From the NCBI GenBank assembly GCA_963712175.1, contig CAVQGZ010000004.1, positions 434,001-498,000 of the forward strand: a DNA stretch of 64,000 nt, in the 5' to 3' direction. This document shows, one piece after another, positions 1 to 8,302 of the stretch; position 1 is the first letter of the stretch, and every line of letters begins with the position of its first letter. The stretch is from CAVQGZ01 sp963712175. Its GTDB lineage: Bacteria > Actinomycetota > Actinomycetes > Jiangellales > Jiangellaceae. Both the position numbers and the translations under genes were made by a program. Under the pieces are notes generated by a model that made no database searches, had not been told where the DNA came from, and worked only from the letters and a program-made list of their open reading frames with translations.

Positions 1-1310
1 CCAGCCAGGGCGAGGGCGAGGGTCGCGTCCACATGACGCTCGAGGTCGCTCTGCACCTCGGCGACAACCTGGTGCGGGCGATCTCGATGCAGCCGACGGA
101 CGGCCTCACCCGGGGCGCGACCGTTCGCGACACCGGTGGACCGATCTCGGTCCCGGTCGGCGACGTCGTCAAGGGCCACGTCTTCAACACCCTCGGCAAG
201 CCGCTCGACGTCGAGGAGTCCTCCTTGGAGATCAACGAGCGCTGGGGGATCCACCGGCCCGCTCCGAACTTCGACCAGCTCGAGGGCAAGACCGAGATGT
301 TCGAGACGGGCATCAAGGTCATCGACCTGCTCACCCCCTACGTCTCGGGAGGCAAGATCGGGCTGTTCGGGGGTGCCGGAGTCGGCAAGACGGTGCTGAT
401 CCAGGAGATGATCACCCGCGTCGCCAAGAACTTCGGTGGCGTGTCGGTCTTCGCTGGAGTCGGTGAGCGCACCCGCGAGGGCAACGACCTCTTCCTGGAG
501 ATGACCGAGTCGGGTGTCATCAACGACACGGCGCTCGTCTTCGGGCAGATGGACGAGCCGCCGGGCACCCGCCTTCGGGTGGCGCTGTCGGCCCTGACCA
601 TGGCGGAGTACTTCCGCGACGTGCAGAAGCAGGACGTGCTGCTGTTCATCGACAACATCTTCCGCTTCACCCAGGCCGGCTCCGAGGTCTCCACACTGCT
701 GGGCCGGATGCCCTCGGCGGTCGGCTACCAGCCGACGCTGGCCGATGAGATGGGTCAGCTGCAGGAGCGGATCACCTCGACTCGCGGTCACTCGATCACG
801 TCCATGCAGGCCATCTACGTGCCCGCCGACGACATCACCGACCCGGCGCCGCACACGACCTTCGCCCACCTCGACGCCACGACCGTGCTGTCACGACCCA
901 TCTCGCAGCTCGGCATCTACCCGGCCGTCGACCCGCTGGACTCCAGCAGCCGGATCCTCGACCCGCGCTACATCGGCGAGGAGCACTACCGGATCGCCCA
1001 GCGGGTCAAGGAGATCCTGCAGAAGTACAAGGACCTGCAGGACATCATCGCCATCCTCGGCATCGACGAGCTGTCTGAGGAGGACAAGGTCACGGTGAAC
1101 CGGGCCCGCCGGATCGAGCGGTTCCTCTCCCAGAACATGTTCGTCGCCGAGGCCTTCACCGGCCAGCCGGGCTCGTTCGTCTCGATGGATGAGACCCTCG
1201 ACTCCTTCCGCAAGCTGACCGAGGGCGAGTACGACCACATCCCGGAACAGGCGTTCTTCATGTGCGGTGGCATCGAGGACGTCGAGGAGAAGGCCAAGAA
1301 GCTCGCCTGA
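1..1310 (+). CDS. atpD: ATP synthase F1 subunit beta (5' end outside window)
   Basis: Catalytic beta subunit of the membrane F1Fo ATP synthase. The frame is open from base 3, so about 435 residues are present and some 40-50 N-terminal residues lie outside the window. The P-loop GGAGVGKT is at about 368-391, followed by the GVGERTREG segment with the catalytic Glu and by the Walker B region LLFIDNIFRF near 640-670. The DELSEEDK segment that contacts gamma is near 1065-1085. The next gene, atpC, begins 40 nt downstream, the usual end of an atp operon. An internal ATG at base 33 is not the true start, because family sequence continues upstream of it. Confidence 0.98.
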   Translation, partial: SQGEGEGRVHMTLEVALHLGDNLVRAISMQPTDGLTRGATVRDTGGPISVPVGDVVKGHVFNTLGKPLDVEESSLEINERWGIHRPAPNFDQLEGKTEMFETGIKVIDLLTPYVSGGKIGLFGGAGVGKTVLIQEMITRVAKNFGGVSVFAGVGERTREGNDLFLEMTESGVINDTALVFGQMDEPPGTRLRVALSALTMAEYFRDVQKQDVLLFIDNIFRFTQAGSEVSTLLGRMPSAVGYQPTLADEMGQLQERITSTRGHSITSMQAIYVPADDITDPAPHTTFAHLDATTVLSRPISQLGIYPAVDPLDSSSRILDPRYIGEEHYRIAQRVKEILQKYKDLQDIIAILGIDELSEEDKVTVNRARRIERFLSQNMFVAEAFTGQPGSFVSMDETLDSFRKLTEGEYDHIPEQAFFMCGGIEDVEEKAKKLA

Positions 1311-1350
1311 GCGGGCGCCTGGCTGACACAACTGTCGAGGAGAGGGTCGA

Positions 1351-1749
1351 GTGGAAACGCTCCACGTTGAGCTGGTGTCCGCCGAGCGGACGGTGTGGTC
1401 AGGTGAGGCCGCTATGGTCACGACGCGCACGGCCGAGGGCAAGATCGGCATCATGCCGCGGCACGAGCCGATGCTGGCCGTTCTCGTGCCGGGGCGGGTG
1501 ACCATCCACCTTCCCGACGGCACCCAGCAGCACGGTGCTGTGCACGGCGGGTTCCTGGGTGTGGACGCCGGACACGTCGAGATCATCGCCGAGGTTGCCG
1601 AGCTCGCCCACGAGATCGACGTCGACCGTGCCCAGGACGCCCTCAAGCGTGCCGAGTCCGACCCGGACAACCCGTCCAGCCATGCGGCTCAGGCGCGTGC
1701 CAAGGCGCGCATCTCAGCCGTTCACAACCAGGGACTCCTCGTCGGCTGA
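1351..1749 (+). CDS. atpC: ATP synthase F1 subunit epsilon
   Basis: Small central-stalk subunit that couples rotation and inhibits ATP hydrolysis. The protein has 132 residues, normal for actinobacteria. It begins with the typical beta-sandwich sequence METLHVELVSAERTVWSGEA and ends with a short helical tail. The GTG start at 1351 is chosen because a GAGGAGAGG ribosome-binding site lies just upstream at about 1337-1345. It is the last gene of the atp operon and converges with the cobalamin adenosyltransferase gene, leaving only 18 nt between the two stop codons. Confidence 0.96.
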   Translation: METLHVELVSAERTVWSGEAAMVTTRTAEGKIGIMPRHEPMLAVLVPGRVTIHLPDGTQQHGAVHGGFLGVDAGHVEIIAEVAELAHEIDVDRAQDALKRAESDPDNPSSHAAQARAKARISAVHNQGLLVG

Positions 1750-1767
1750 CTCGCGGCGCCGGCTCAG

Positions 1768-2358
1768 TCAGGGCGACTGGCGTCGCCCGGGCTCCCACAT
1801 GACGTCCTCGACCGAGCCGTCGACGCCGCGGTTGGCGTACCTGCAGAGGATGAACAGCAGGTCGGACAGTCGGTTGAGGTAGGTGGCCGGCAGGGCGTTC
1901 ATGTCCTCGCCGTGGTCGTACAAGGCTGCCCAGGTGGCACGCTCGGCTCTGCGGACGGTCGTCCGGGCGACGTGGAGCAACGCCGCCCCGTGGCTGCCGC
2001 CGGGAAGGATGAAGGAGCGCAGCGGGGTCAGGTCGGCGTTGAAGCGGTCGCACTGCTGCTCCAGCCAGGTGACGTAGTCGTCGTCGACACGCAGCGGCGG
2101 CACCTCGGGGTTGTCCGCGACCGGCGTGCACAGATCTGCGCCTACGTCGAACAGGTCGTTCTGGACGGTCCGGAGTACCTCCGCGACGTCGTCGGGCAGC
2201 TGACCCATGGCCAGCGCCATCCCGATGGCCGAGTTGGCCTCGTCGACGTCGGCGTACGCCTCGAGTCGGCTGTCGGTCTTGCGGACCCGGCTGAAGTCGC
2301 CGAGCGCCGTCGTCCCGTCGTCGCCGGTGCGGGTGTAGATACGCGTCAGGTTCACCAC
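1768..2358 (-). CDS. Cob(I)alamin adenosyltransferase, PduO type
   Basis: Transfers adenosyl from ATP to cob(I)alamin, making the coenzyme B12 used by AdoCbl-dependent mutases. The 196-residue protein has the N-terminal signature YTRTGDDGTTAL at about residues 8-19 and the C-terminal PGG...LHVARTTVRRAER segment typical of the PduO/MMAB family. The GTG at 2358 is preferred because a TAGGGT -10 box (minus strand, 2370-2365) lies 6 nt upstream, predicting a leaderless mRNA. The gene is divergent from murA. A coenzyme B12 user (icmA) and its G-protein chaperone lie 12-14 kb away, which gives this enzyme a plausible client. Confidence 0.93.
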   Translation of the reverse strand: MVNLTRIYTRTGDDGTTALGDFSRVRKTDSRLEAYADVDEANSAIGMALAMGQLPDDVAEVLRTVQNDLFDVGADLCTPVADNPEVPPLRVDDDYVTWLEQQCDRFNADLTPLRSFILPGGSHGAALLHVARTTVRRAERATWAALYDHGEDMNALPATYLNRLSDLLFILCRYANRGVDGSVEDVMWEPGRRQSP

Positions 2359-2364
2359 GCATCC

Positions 2365-2390
2365 ACCCTACGGTGGCGCACCCCTACGAT
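2365..2390. promoter_or_regulatory. Divergent leaderless promoter pair, adenosyltransferase / murA
   Basis: Two back-to-back -10 boxes share the 38-bp intergenic region. TAGGGT on the minus strand (2370-2365) is 6 nt before the GTG at 2358. TACGAT on the plus strand (2385-2390) is 6 nt before the GTG at 2397. With this spacing transcription should start at or next to each start codon. No convincing -35 is visible on either side. Confidence 0.6.
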
Positions 2391-2396
2391 CCTCGT

Positions 2397-3695
2397 GTGA
2401 CCGAACCGAGCGCTCCGGAACGACTCCGCGTGCGCGGTGGTGCGCGGCTGGCCGGCACCGTTCGGGTCTCTGGCGCCAAGAACAGCGCGCTGAAGCTGAT
2501 GGCGGCCTCGCTGCTGGCACCCGGCCGAACCGTGCTGCACGACGTCCCCGACATCCTCGACGTCGGCTACATGGCAGTCATGCTGGAGAACCTCGGGTGC
2601 ACGATCGAACGCTTCGGGACGTCCGTGGCCGTCGACGTCCCCGCTGATGACGGCTTGACCCATCGGGCGCCGTACGGGCTCGTGAGACGCCTTCGCGCGT
2701 CCATCGCCGTGCTCGGTCCGTTGGTCGGCAGGCTCGGGGCGGCCGAGGTCGCGCTGCCCGGTGGCGACAACATCGGCTCGAGGGGGCTGGACATGCATCT
2801 GTCCGGTCTCGAGCGGCTCGGCGCGACCATCGGGGTCGAGCACGGCAACGTGGTCGCTCGAGCCGACCGTGGCCTGACCGGCAGCGCGGTCTGGCTGGAC
2901 TTCCCCAGCGTCGGTGCCACCGAGAACCTGCTGATGGCCGGCGTCCTCGCTCGCGGGACGACGATCATCGACAACGCGGCCCGTGAGCCGGAGATCGTCG
3001 ACCTGTGCCAGATGCTCAGCGCCATGGGTGCCCACATCTCTGGAATCGGCACCTCCACGATCGAGGTGACGGGCGTCGAACGGCTGGCACCGGTCGAGCA
3101 CGTGGTGGTCCCCGACCGCGTCGTGACCGGCACGTGGGCGGTCGCCGCGGCCATGACGTCGGGGGACGTCACGATCACGAACGCCCGCCCCGAGCACCTG
3201 GAGATCGTGCTCGACAAGCTGTCGTGGGCGGGCGCGCGCCTCCGCACCGTTCCCGACGGGATGCGCGTGACGATGGAGGATCGGCCTCGCGCCTTCGACG
3301 TCGTCACGCTGCCGTACCCGGGGTTCCCGACAGACCTGCAGCCCATGGTGGTCGCCCTCAACGCGATCGCCGACGGGACGTCGATGATCACCGAGAACGT
3401 CTTCGAGTCCCGGTTCATGTTCGTCAACGAGCTGGCCCGGCTCGGGGCCGACGTCCGTACCGAGGGTCACCACGCGTCCGTGCGAGGCAAGCCCGCGCTG
3501 TCCGGGGCGCCGGTGGCGGCGACCGACATCCGCGCCGGTGCAGGGCTGGTGCTGGCCGGCCTCGTCGCCGAGGGCGAGACCCTGGTCACGGCCGTGCACC
3601 ACATCGACCGGGGCTACCCCGACTTCGTCCCCCAGCTGTGCGCGCTCGGTGCCGACGTGTCCCGAGAGAAGGACGAGCAGGCCGACTACTCCTGA
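2397..3695 (+). CDS. murA: UDP-N-acetylglucosamine 1-carboxyvinyltransferase
   Basis: First committed cytoplasmic step of peptidoglycan synthesis: transfers enolpyruvyl from PEP to UDP-GlcNAc. The 432-residue protein carries the N-terminal SGAKNSALK motif and the two inside-out alpha/beta domains of the EPT family. The position normally held by the PEP-binding, fosfomycin-alkylated Cys is Asp (LPGGDNIGSR, codon 2766-2768, residue 124), as in M. tuberculosis, so intrinsic fosfomycin insensitivity is expected. The GTG at 2397 is chosen over the in-frame GTG at 2373 because TACGAT lies 6 nt upstream and the homologous region begins there. The 3' end overlaps the convergent next gene by 10 nt. 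Confidence 0.96.
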   Translation: MTEPSAPERLRVRGGARLAGTVRVSGAKNSALKLMAASLLAPGRTVLHDVPDILDVGYMAVMLENLGCTIERFGTSVAVDVPADDGLTHRAPYGLVRRLRASIAVLGPLVGRLGAAEVALPGGDNIGSRGLDMHLSGLERLGATIGVEHGNVVARADRGLTGSAVWLDFPSVGATENLLMAGVLARGTTIIDNAAREPEIVDLCQMLSAMGAHISGIGTSTIEVTGVERLAPVEHVVVPDRVVTGTWAVAAAMTSGDVTITNARPEHLEIVLDKLSWAGARLRTVPDGMRVTMEDRPRAFDVVTLPYPGFPTDLQPMVVALNAIADGTSMITENVFESRFMFVNELARLGADVRTEGHHASVRGKPALSGAPVAATDIRAGAGLVLAGLVAEGETLVTAVHHIDRGYPDFVPQLCALGADVSREKDEQADYS

Positions 3696-4015
3696 CGGGA
3701 GCCGAGCACCTGCTGCGCACGCACCGCATCCGCCGGCCACACCATCAGGCGCAGGCCGTCGGTCGTGTCGGCGACTCCGACCGCGATGCCTGACTGGCGT
3801 AGCAGGGCTGCCTGGTCGGCCGCCTCCTGGGCGGTACCGGGGTCGGCAACGGGCACGAGCAGGCCGTAGTCCAAGGGGTCCCCGGGGACGGCGGGTGCGG
3901 CCACCACGCTCTGCCCTCGGGCGAACGCCCACCGCAGGATCAGGGCGAGCAGCACGATCACGACGACCGCGACCAGCGGCCCGAACGCGTAGGAGAAGCT
4001 GCCCCAGCTCGGCAC
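3686..4015 (-). CDS. Small membrane-anchored protein of unknown function
   Basis: About 109 residues: one N-terminal transmembrane helix (residues about 10-30, GPLVAVVVIVLLALILRW) followed by a soluble domain of about 75 residues ending in a segment rich in Ala, Gln and Val. No catalytic motif is recognised. An upstream GTG at 4072 is open, but the GTG at 4015 is preferred because CAGAAT (minus strand, 4027-4022) sits 6 nt in front, matching the leaderless pattern seen around it. The gene is tail-to-tail with murA. Function unknown. Confidence 0.7.
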   Translation of the reverse strand: MPSWGSFSYAFGPLVAVVVIVLLALILRWAFARGQSVVAAPAVPGDPLDYGLLVPVADPGTAQEAADQAALLRQSGIAVGVADTTDGLRLMVWPADAVRAQQVLGSRQE

Positions 4016-4088
4016 CCCTGCATTCTGCGACGTCGTGGCACTCCTGGCGAGTGGACCCCGTGGCGCTGACACGCCGACGACGCCGGGA

Positions 4089-4120
4089 TGTCACACATGT
4101 CACACCTGTCTCTCTAGTCT
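4089..4120 (+). promoter_or_regulatory. Direct repeat TGTCACAC x2 and candidate -10 upstream of STAS gene
   Basis: TGTCACAC occurs twice in direct repeat (4089-4096 and 4098-4105, 9-bp period), followed by CTGT and then TAGTCT at 4115-4120, a good actinobacterial -10. The expected transcript would have a leader of about 30 nt containing the GGGGTGAGGGGGACGAGG stretch. The repeats could be an operator or part of the promoter; the regulator is unknown. Confidence 0.4.
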
Positions 4121-4159
4121 CGGTGCCACACAGCCCGGGGTGAGGGGGACGAGGTCGCC

Positions 4160-4492
4160 ATGACCGAGGTCGAGCCGACCCCGCACGGCCTGAGCCTGTC
4201 GGGGTTCCTCGACGGTCGTGGCGTGGCGACTGTGCGCTCCGCCCTGAGCGCAGCCCTCGACGCAGCGGACGGGGACGTCACGGTCGACGTCGCCAAGCTC
4301 GTTGCGGTCGACGCCACCGGGCTGGCCCTGCTCGTGTCGATGCACCGCCGGGCGCTGAACCAGGGCTGCCGTCTCGTGCTGGACGGGGTGGGGCCCTCAC
4401 TGGCCCGGCTGCTGGCAGTGACTCGGCTGCACCGCGTGCTCATCGTGAGACGGGCACCTGCCACGCAGCACCGGGTGACGCCGGCCGCATGA
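4160..4492 (+). CDS. STAS-domain protein (anti-sigma factor antagonist-like)
   Basis: A 110-residue single STAS domain, like SpoIIAA/RsbV-type antagonists that bind anti-sigma kinases in partner-switching. The conserved loop reads VDATGLALL, so Thr53 takes the place of the usual phosphorylated Ser. No anti-sigma kinase or sigma factor lies next to it, so its partner must be elsewhere. The ATG at 4160 follows a GAGGGGGACGAGG purine stretch. The gene is convergent with the oxidase downstream; only 9 nt separate the stop codons. Confidence 0.82.
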   Translation: MTEVEPTPHGLSLSGFLDGRGVATVRSALSAALDAADGDVTVDVAKLVAVDATGLALLVSMHRRALNQGCRLVLDGVGPSLARLLAVTRLHRVLIVRRAPATQHRVTPAA

Positions 4493-4501
4493 GGGCGCCT
4501 C

Positions 4502-5455
4502 TCAGGTCCCCGGCTCGCCGTCGAGCAGCTCCACGACGTCGTGAGCACAGCCCCAGGACAGGGTGACACCGGCCCCGCCGTGGCCGTAGCAGGCGACGAC
4601 GGCGACGTCGCCGGAGCCGAGCTCGTCGGCTCGCTCGAGTCGTACGCTGGGGCGGGTAGGGCGCAGACCGACGCGCACGTCGCGGACGTCGGCACGTCGA
4701 AGGGCGGGGACGAGCGTGCGGCAGCGGGCAAGGATGTCGGCCGTCGTCGCCGGGTCGACGTCGGTGTCCCAGCGCTCGGACAAGGCCGTGCCGCCGCAGA
4801 CGATGACGTCGCGGCGTGGCACGACGTAGGTGGGGGCCGAGGCGTCTCCCGTGCTGTCGAGCACCCACTCGTCGAGGCCGACCTGTGCCACGAGCACCAC
4901 CTGGCCACGCACCGGCTCCACGCTGGCGTCCCCGGCGACCTCCCGACTGCCCAGCCCGGTGGCCAGCACGACCACGTCCTGCTCGTCTCGTCGGGCCGCA
5001 CGCAGCGCGCGAGCCGAGATCGGCTCACCGCGGGTGATCCGCCCGCCGGCCGATCGAACCTCACCGGCGAGCCAGGGCAGGTAGGTGGCCATGTCGGCGA
5101 CGGGGGCGGCGAACCGCCAGCTGCCGTCGTCGAGCGTCGCGAAGCCGGCCACGTCAGCGTGCCAGGCCGGCACCTCGGACGGCACCCGGCGATGCTCGCG
5201 ACCCCAGCGGACATCCACCCCGGACTCCGGACGTGACGCCGCCAGCGTCGTCAGGACGTCGTAGGTCACCGCACCCCAACGCCGCGTCTTCTCGGCAGGA
5301 GCGGCCAGGTAGGGGTACCACAGCGCGGCTGCGACGGACGAGGTCGTGTCGGTGCCCGTCGAGGTCGCGGTGATGGTCACGTCGTGACCGCGTTGGAGCA
5401 GGCGTAGGGCGACCGACAGACCGATGACGCCCGCCCCGATCACCCGCACGCGCAT
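4502..5455 (-). CDS. FAD-dependent D-amino-acid oxidase-like protein
   Basis: Member of the DAO/D-aspartate oxidase flavoprotein family, predicted to oxidise the amine of a D-amino acid to the imino acid with release of H2O2. The 317-residue protein starts with the Rossmann motif VIGAGVIGLSVA for FAD and ends with the DAO signature region VACYGHGGAGVTLSWG. Substrate cannot be assigned from sequence. The ATG at 5455 overlaps the TGA of nucS by one base (TGATG), so the two genes are co-transcribed and probably translationally coupled. Confidence 0.87.
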   Translation of the reverse strand: MRVRVIGAGVIGLSVALRLLQRGHDVTITATSTGTDTTSSVAAALWYPYLAAPAEKTRRWGAVTYDVLTTLAASRPESGVDVRWGREHRRVPSEVPAWHADVAGFATLDDGSWRFAAPVADMATYLPWLAGEVRSAGGRITRGEPISARALRAARRDEQDVVVLATGLGSREVAGDASVEPVRGQVVLVAQVGLDEWVLDSTGDASAPTYVVPRRDVIVCGGTALSERWDTDVDPATTADILARCRTLVPALRRADVRDVRVGLRPTRPSVRLERADELGSGDVAVVACYGHGGAGVTLSWGCAHDVVELLDGEPGT

Positions 5456-6129
5456 CAGAACAGCCGAGACTCAGGGTCGTCGATGCCGCGCAGCGTGTCG
5501 TAGTCGATGACCGAGCAGGAGATGCCGCGGTCCTGTGCCAGCGTGCGGGCCTGCGGCTTGATCTCCTGGGCCGCCAGCACGCCTCGCACGGGAGCCAGCC
5601 GCGGGTCGCGGTTGAGCAGGTCGAGGTAGCGCGTGAGCTGTTCGACACCGTCGATCTCGCCGCGACGCTTGACCTCGACGGCCACCGTGACGTCCTCGGC
5701 GTCGCGGCAGAGCAGGTCCACCGGGCCGATGGGGGTGGGGAACTCGCGGCGTACCAGCCGCCAGCCCGAGCCCAGCGTCGTGACGTGCTCGGCGAGAAGT
5801 GCCTGCAGATGTGCCTCCACGCCGTCCTTCACCAGGCCCGGATCCTGCCCGAGCACATGCGTGCTGTCGTGGTGCACGTCGAGAAGCCGGATTCGCAGCG
5901 TCTCCCCGGCGGGGTTGGTCACCGTCCACGTCTCCACGCCGTCGTCGTTCTCGACGACCTCCATCCGACAGGGTGGGCTCATCCAGTTCAGCGGCTTGTA
6001 GGCGCGGTCGTCCGCGTGCACCGAGACCGACCCGTCGGCCTTGACCAGCAGCAGCCGAACCGCCGGCGCCAGGTAGGCGGACAGGCGCCCGGCGTAGTCG
6101 ACCTCGCACCGCGCCACGACCAACCGCAC
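5455..6129 (-). CDS. nucS: Mismatch-specific endonuclease NucS (EndoMS)
   Basis: Makes double-strand cuts at mismatches in the non-canonical mismatch repair system of actinobacteria and some archaea. The 224-residue length matches mycobacterial NucS (223). The N-terminal domain contains SVHADDRAYKPLNWMSPPC, a near-invariant block of the family. The nuclease core is seen as PVDLLC followed by VAVEVKRRG (Asp and Glu-x-Lys). The frame is open far upstream, but the GTG at 6129 fits the family N-terminus (VRLVVARCEVDYAGR) and has TAGCGT (minus strand, 6143-6138) 8 nt upstream. It is followed by the oxidase gene. Confidence 0.95.
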   Translation of the reverse strand: MRLVVARCEVDYAGRLSAYLAPAVRLLLVKADGSVSVHADDRAYKPLNWMSPPCRMEVVENDDGVETWTVTNPAGETLRIRLLDVHHDSTHVLGQDPGLVKDGVEAHLQALLAEHVTTLGSGWRLVRREFPTPIGPVDLLCRDAEDVTVAVEVKRRGEIDGVEQLTRYLDLLNRDPRLAPVRGVLAAQEIKPQARTLAQDRGISCSVIDYDTLRGIDDPESRLF

Positions 6130-6234
6130 GCCGCGCAACGCTACTCGGGTGAGCGCCGCGCCGAGCCGAGCGGCGCTGGCGAGGGTGGGCAACCTCACCC
6201 TCGTGCCGCGGGGCAGGCGTGCGAGACTCTTGCC

Positions 6235-8013
6235 ATGGCCAGGGATTTCGCGAAGGTAGGGGTTGTCGGGCTGGGAACGATGGGCACGGGCATCGCCGAG
6301 GTCCTGGCCCGCAACGGTGTCGAGGTGGTCGGAGTCGAGGTCGACACGGCCGCAGCGACACGGGCTCAGGCAACGGTGGAGACGTCGACGCAGCGCGCGG
6401 TCGACGGGGGAAAGCTCGACGAGCAGCAGCGTGATGCCTTGCTGGCCCGCATCTCGATCGGAATCGACCTTGCCGCCGTCGCTGGGTGCCCGCTGGTCAT
6501 CGAAGCCGTGCCGGAACGCATGGACCTCAAGGTCTCGATCCTGCGCGACCTGAACGACCTGCTGCCCGACGAGGCCATCCTCGGCACGAACACCTCTGCG
6601 CTGTCGGTGACCGAGCTGTCGGTCGCGACCGGTCGTCCGCAGCGCGTCGTCGGGACACACTTCTTCAACCCGGCGCCCGTCCAGCCGTTCATGGAGGTCG
6701 TCCGTACGGTCGTCACCGAGCAGTCGGTCGTGGACGACGTGGTCGCCCTGGCGCAGAAGCTGGGCAAGCAACCGGTGGTGTGCGGGGACAAGGCTGGCTT
6801 CATCGCCAACGCGCTGCTGTTCGGCTACCTCAACCACGCGGTGTCGATGCTGGACGGCAGATACGCCACGCGCGAGGACATCGACGCGGCCATGGTCTAC
6901 GGCTGCGGGTACCCGATGGGCCCGCTCTCGCTCCTCGACCTCATCGGGCTGGACACCGCCTACGAGATCCTCGAGACGATGTACCAGCAGTCCGGTGACC
7001 GGCTGCACTCGCCGGTCCCGCTGCTCAAGCACATGATCGCGGCGGGGCTCACGGGGCGGAAGGTGGGTGCCGGCTTCTACACCTACGAGGCACCGGGCTC
7101 CTCCGCGGTCGTCCCGGACGCCCTCACGCCCAGCAGCGCAGGGGAGTCGGGCAGCGTTCGCACCGTCTCGACGGTCGGCGTCGTCGGCTCGGGGACCATG
7201 GCCACCGGCATCGTCGAGGTGTTCGCCAAGTCAGGGTACGACACCGTCGTGGTGGCTCGCAGCGACGAGAAGGCCCAGGCGGCCAAGGACAAGGTCGAGA
7301 AGTCGCTCAACCGAGCGGTGTCCAAGGGACGGATGGACGAGACAACCCGCGACGAGGTCCTCGCGCGGATCACCGTCTCGGGGAGTCGCGAGTCCCTGTC
7401 CGAGGTCGACCTGGTCGTCGAGGCCATCGCCGAAGCGCTCTCGATCAAGCAGGAGCTCTTCGCCGACCTCGACCGCATCTGCAAGCCCGGAGCCATCTTG
7501 GCGACGACCACCTCGTCCCTGCCCGTCATCGAGTGTGCGGCGGCGACCTCTCGACCCGGCGACGTGATCGGCATGCACTTCTTCAACCCGGCGCCGATCA
7601 TGAAGCTCGTCGAGGTCGTGACCACCGTGTCCACCGACGACGAGGTGGCCCGTACCGTGCGTGCGCTGTGTGCATCGACCAAGAAGGTCGCCGTCACCTG
7701 CAGCGACCGGGCCGGGTTCATCGTCAACGCCCTGCTCTTCCCCTACCTGAACGACGCGGTGAACATGCTGGACGCGCACTACGCGACCGTCGACGACATC
7801 GACACCGCGATGAAGGTCGGCTGCTCGCTGCCGATGGGGCCGTTCACTCTGCTGGACGTGGTAGGGCTCGACGTGTCGCTGGCGATCCAGCAGACGCTGT
7901 TCTCGGAGTTCCGCGCCCCTGGTTGGCGTCCGGCCCCGCTGCTCGAGCACCTCGTCACGGCCGGCTACCTCGGTCGCAAGACGGCGCGAGGTTTCAAGGA
8001 CTACTCGTCCTGA
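6235..8013 (+). CDS. Tandem-fused 3-hydroxybutyryl-CoA dehydrogenase
   Basis: A 592-residue protein with two complete 3-hydroxyacyl-CoA dehydrogenase units of about 285 residues each. Each unit has its own NAD-binding motif (VGVVGLGTMGTGIAEV, then VGVVGSGTMATGIVEV), catalytic HFFNPAP segment, and C-terminal PMGP...LLD helix bundle. It would interconvert acetoacetyl-CoA and 3-hydroxybutyryl-CoA. The duplication may replace the normal homodimer. The ATG at 6235 is the family start; the open frame upstream back to 5785 is antisense to nucS. GAGACT lies 6 nt before the ATG. Works with the thiolase and Ccr encoded 5-7 kb away. Confidence 0.92.
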   Translation: MARDFAKVGVVGLGTMGTGIAEVLARNGVEVVGVEVDTAAATRAQATVETSTQRAVDGGKLDEQQRDALLARISIGIDLAAVAGCPLVIEAVPERMDLKVSILRDLNDLLPDEAILGTNTSALSVTELSVATGRPQRVVGTHFFNPAPVQPFMEVVRTVVTEQSVVDDVVALAQKLGKQPVVCGDKAGFIANALLFGYLNHAVSMLDGRYATREDIDAAMVYGCGYPMGPLSLLDLIGLDTAYEILETMYQQSGDRLHSPVPLLKHMIAAGLTGRKVGAGFYTYEAPGSSAVVPDALTPSSAGESGSVRTVSTVGVVGSGTMATGIVEVFAKSGYDTVVVARSDEKAQAAKDKVEKSLNRAVSKGRMDETTRDEVLARITVSGSRESLSEVDLVVEAIAEALSIKQELFADLDRICKPGAILATTTSSLPVIECAAATSRPGDVIGMHFFNPAPIMKLVEVVTTVSTDDEVARTVRALCASTKKVAVTCSDRAGFIVNALLFPYLNDAVNMLDAHYATVDDIDTAMKVGCSLPMGPFTLLDVVGLDVSLAIQQTLFSEFRAPGWRPAPLLEHLVTAGYLGRKTARGFKDYSS

Positions 8014-8014
8014 C

Positions 8015-8296
8015 GTGTCGCGACGACGCCCCTCCCGCCGCCGTGCACGCGCTCGGCCACCGGGGACCGCGGAGTCGGTCGAGCACGCCGCTGACGGCGA
8101 CTGGGTGGTGCGTCGGGTCACCGGGTCGGCTGCGACGAAGCCGTACCGCTGCCCGGGTTGCCAGCAGATCATCGCCCAGGCAACCCCGCATGTGGTCGCC
8201 TGGCCGAGCGAGGGCTCGACCCTCTCGGGCGGGGGACTGGACGAGCGTCGCCACTGGCACACCTCGTGCTGGCGCGCTCGGGACCGACGGAGGTAG
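8015..8296 (+). CDS. Small Cys/His-rich conserved protein
   Basis: A 93-residue basic protein with an Arg-rich N-terminus and a possible zinc site: C46-x2-C49 (YRCPGCQQ), H59, H80, H82 and C85 (HWHTSCW). Homologues in actinobacteria are, as I recall, often annotated loosely as ATP/GTP-binding protein, but no P-loop is visible. The GTG start lies one base after the stop of the dehydrogenase gene, so the two are likely one operon. Function unknown. Confidence 0.7.
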   Translation: MSRRRPSRRRARARPPGTAESVEHAADGDWVVRRVTGSAATKPYRCPGCQQIIAQATPHVVAWPSEGSTLSGGGLDERRHWHTSCWRARDRRR

Positions 8297-8302
8297 CCGC
8301 GC

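Noticed and set aside
2352..4103. A 583-codon open frame on the minus strand opposite murA
   Set aside because: Antisense to a conserved gene, with composition typical of shadow frames and no recognisable motif.
5785..6234. A 150-residue N-terminal extension of the tandem dehydrogenase
   Set aside because: It is antisense to nucS and lacks homology. The dehydrogenase family begins at the ATG at 6235.
6130..7032. A 300-residue N-terminal extension of NucS
   Set aside because: It is antisense to the dehydrogenase gene. NucS homology and the leaderless -10 box both place the start at 6129.
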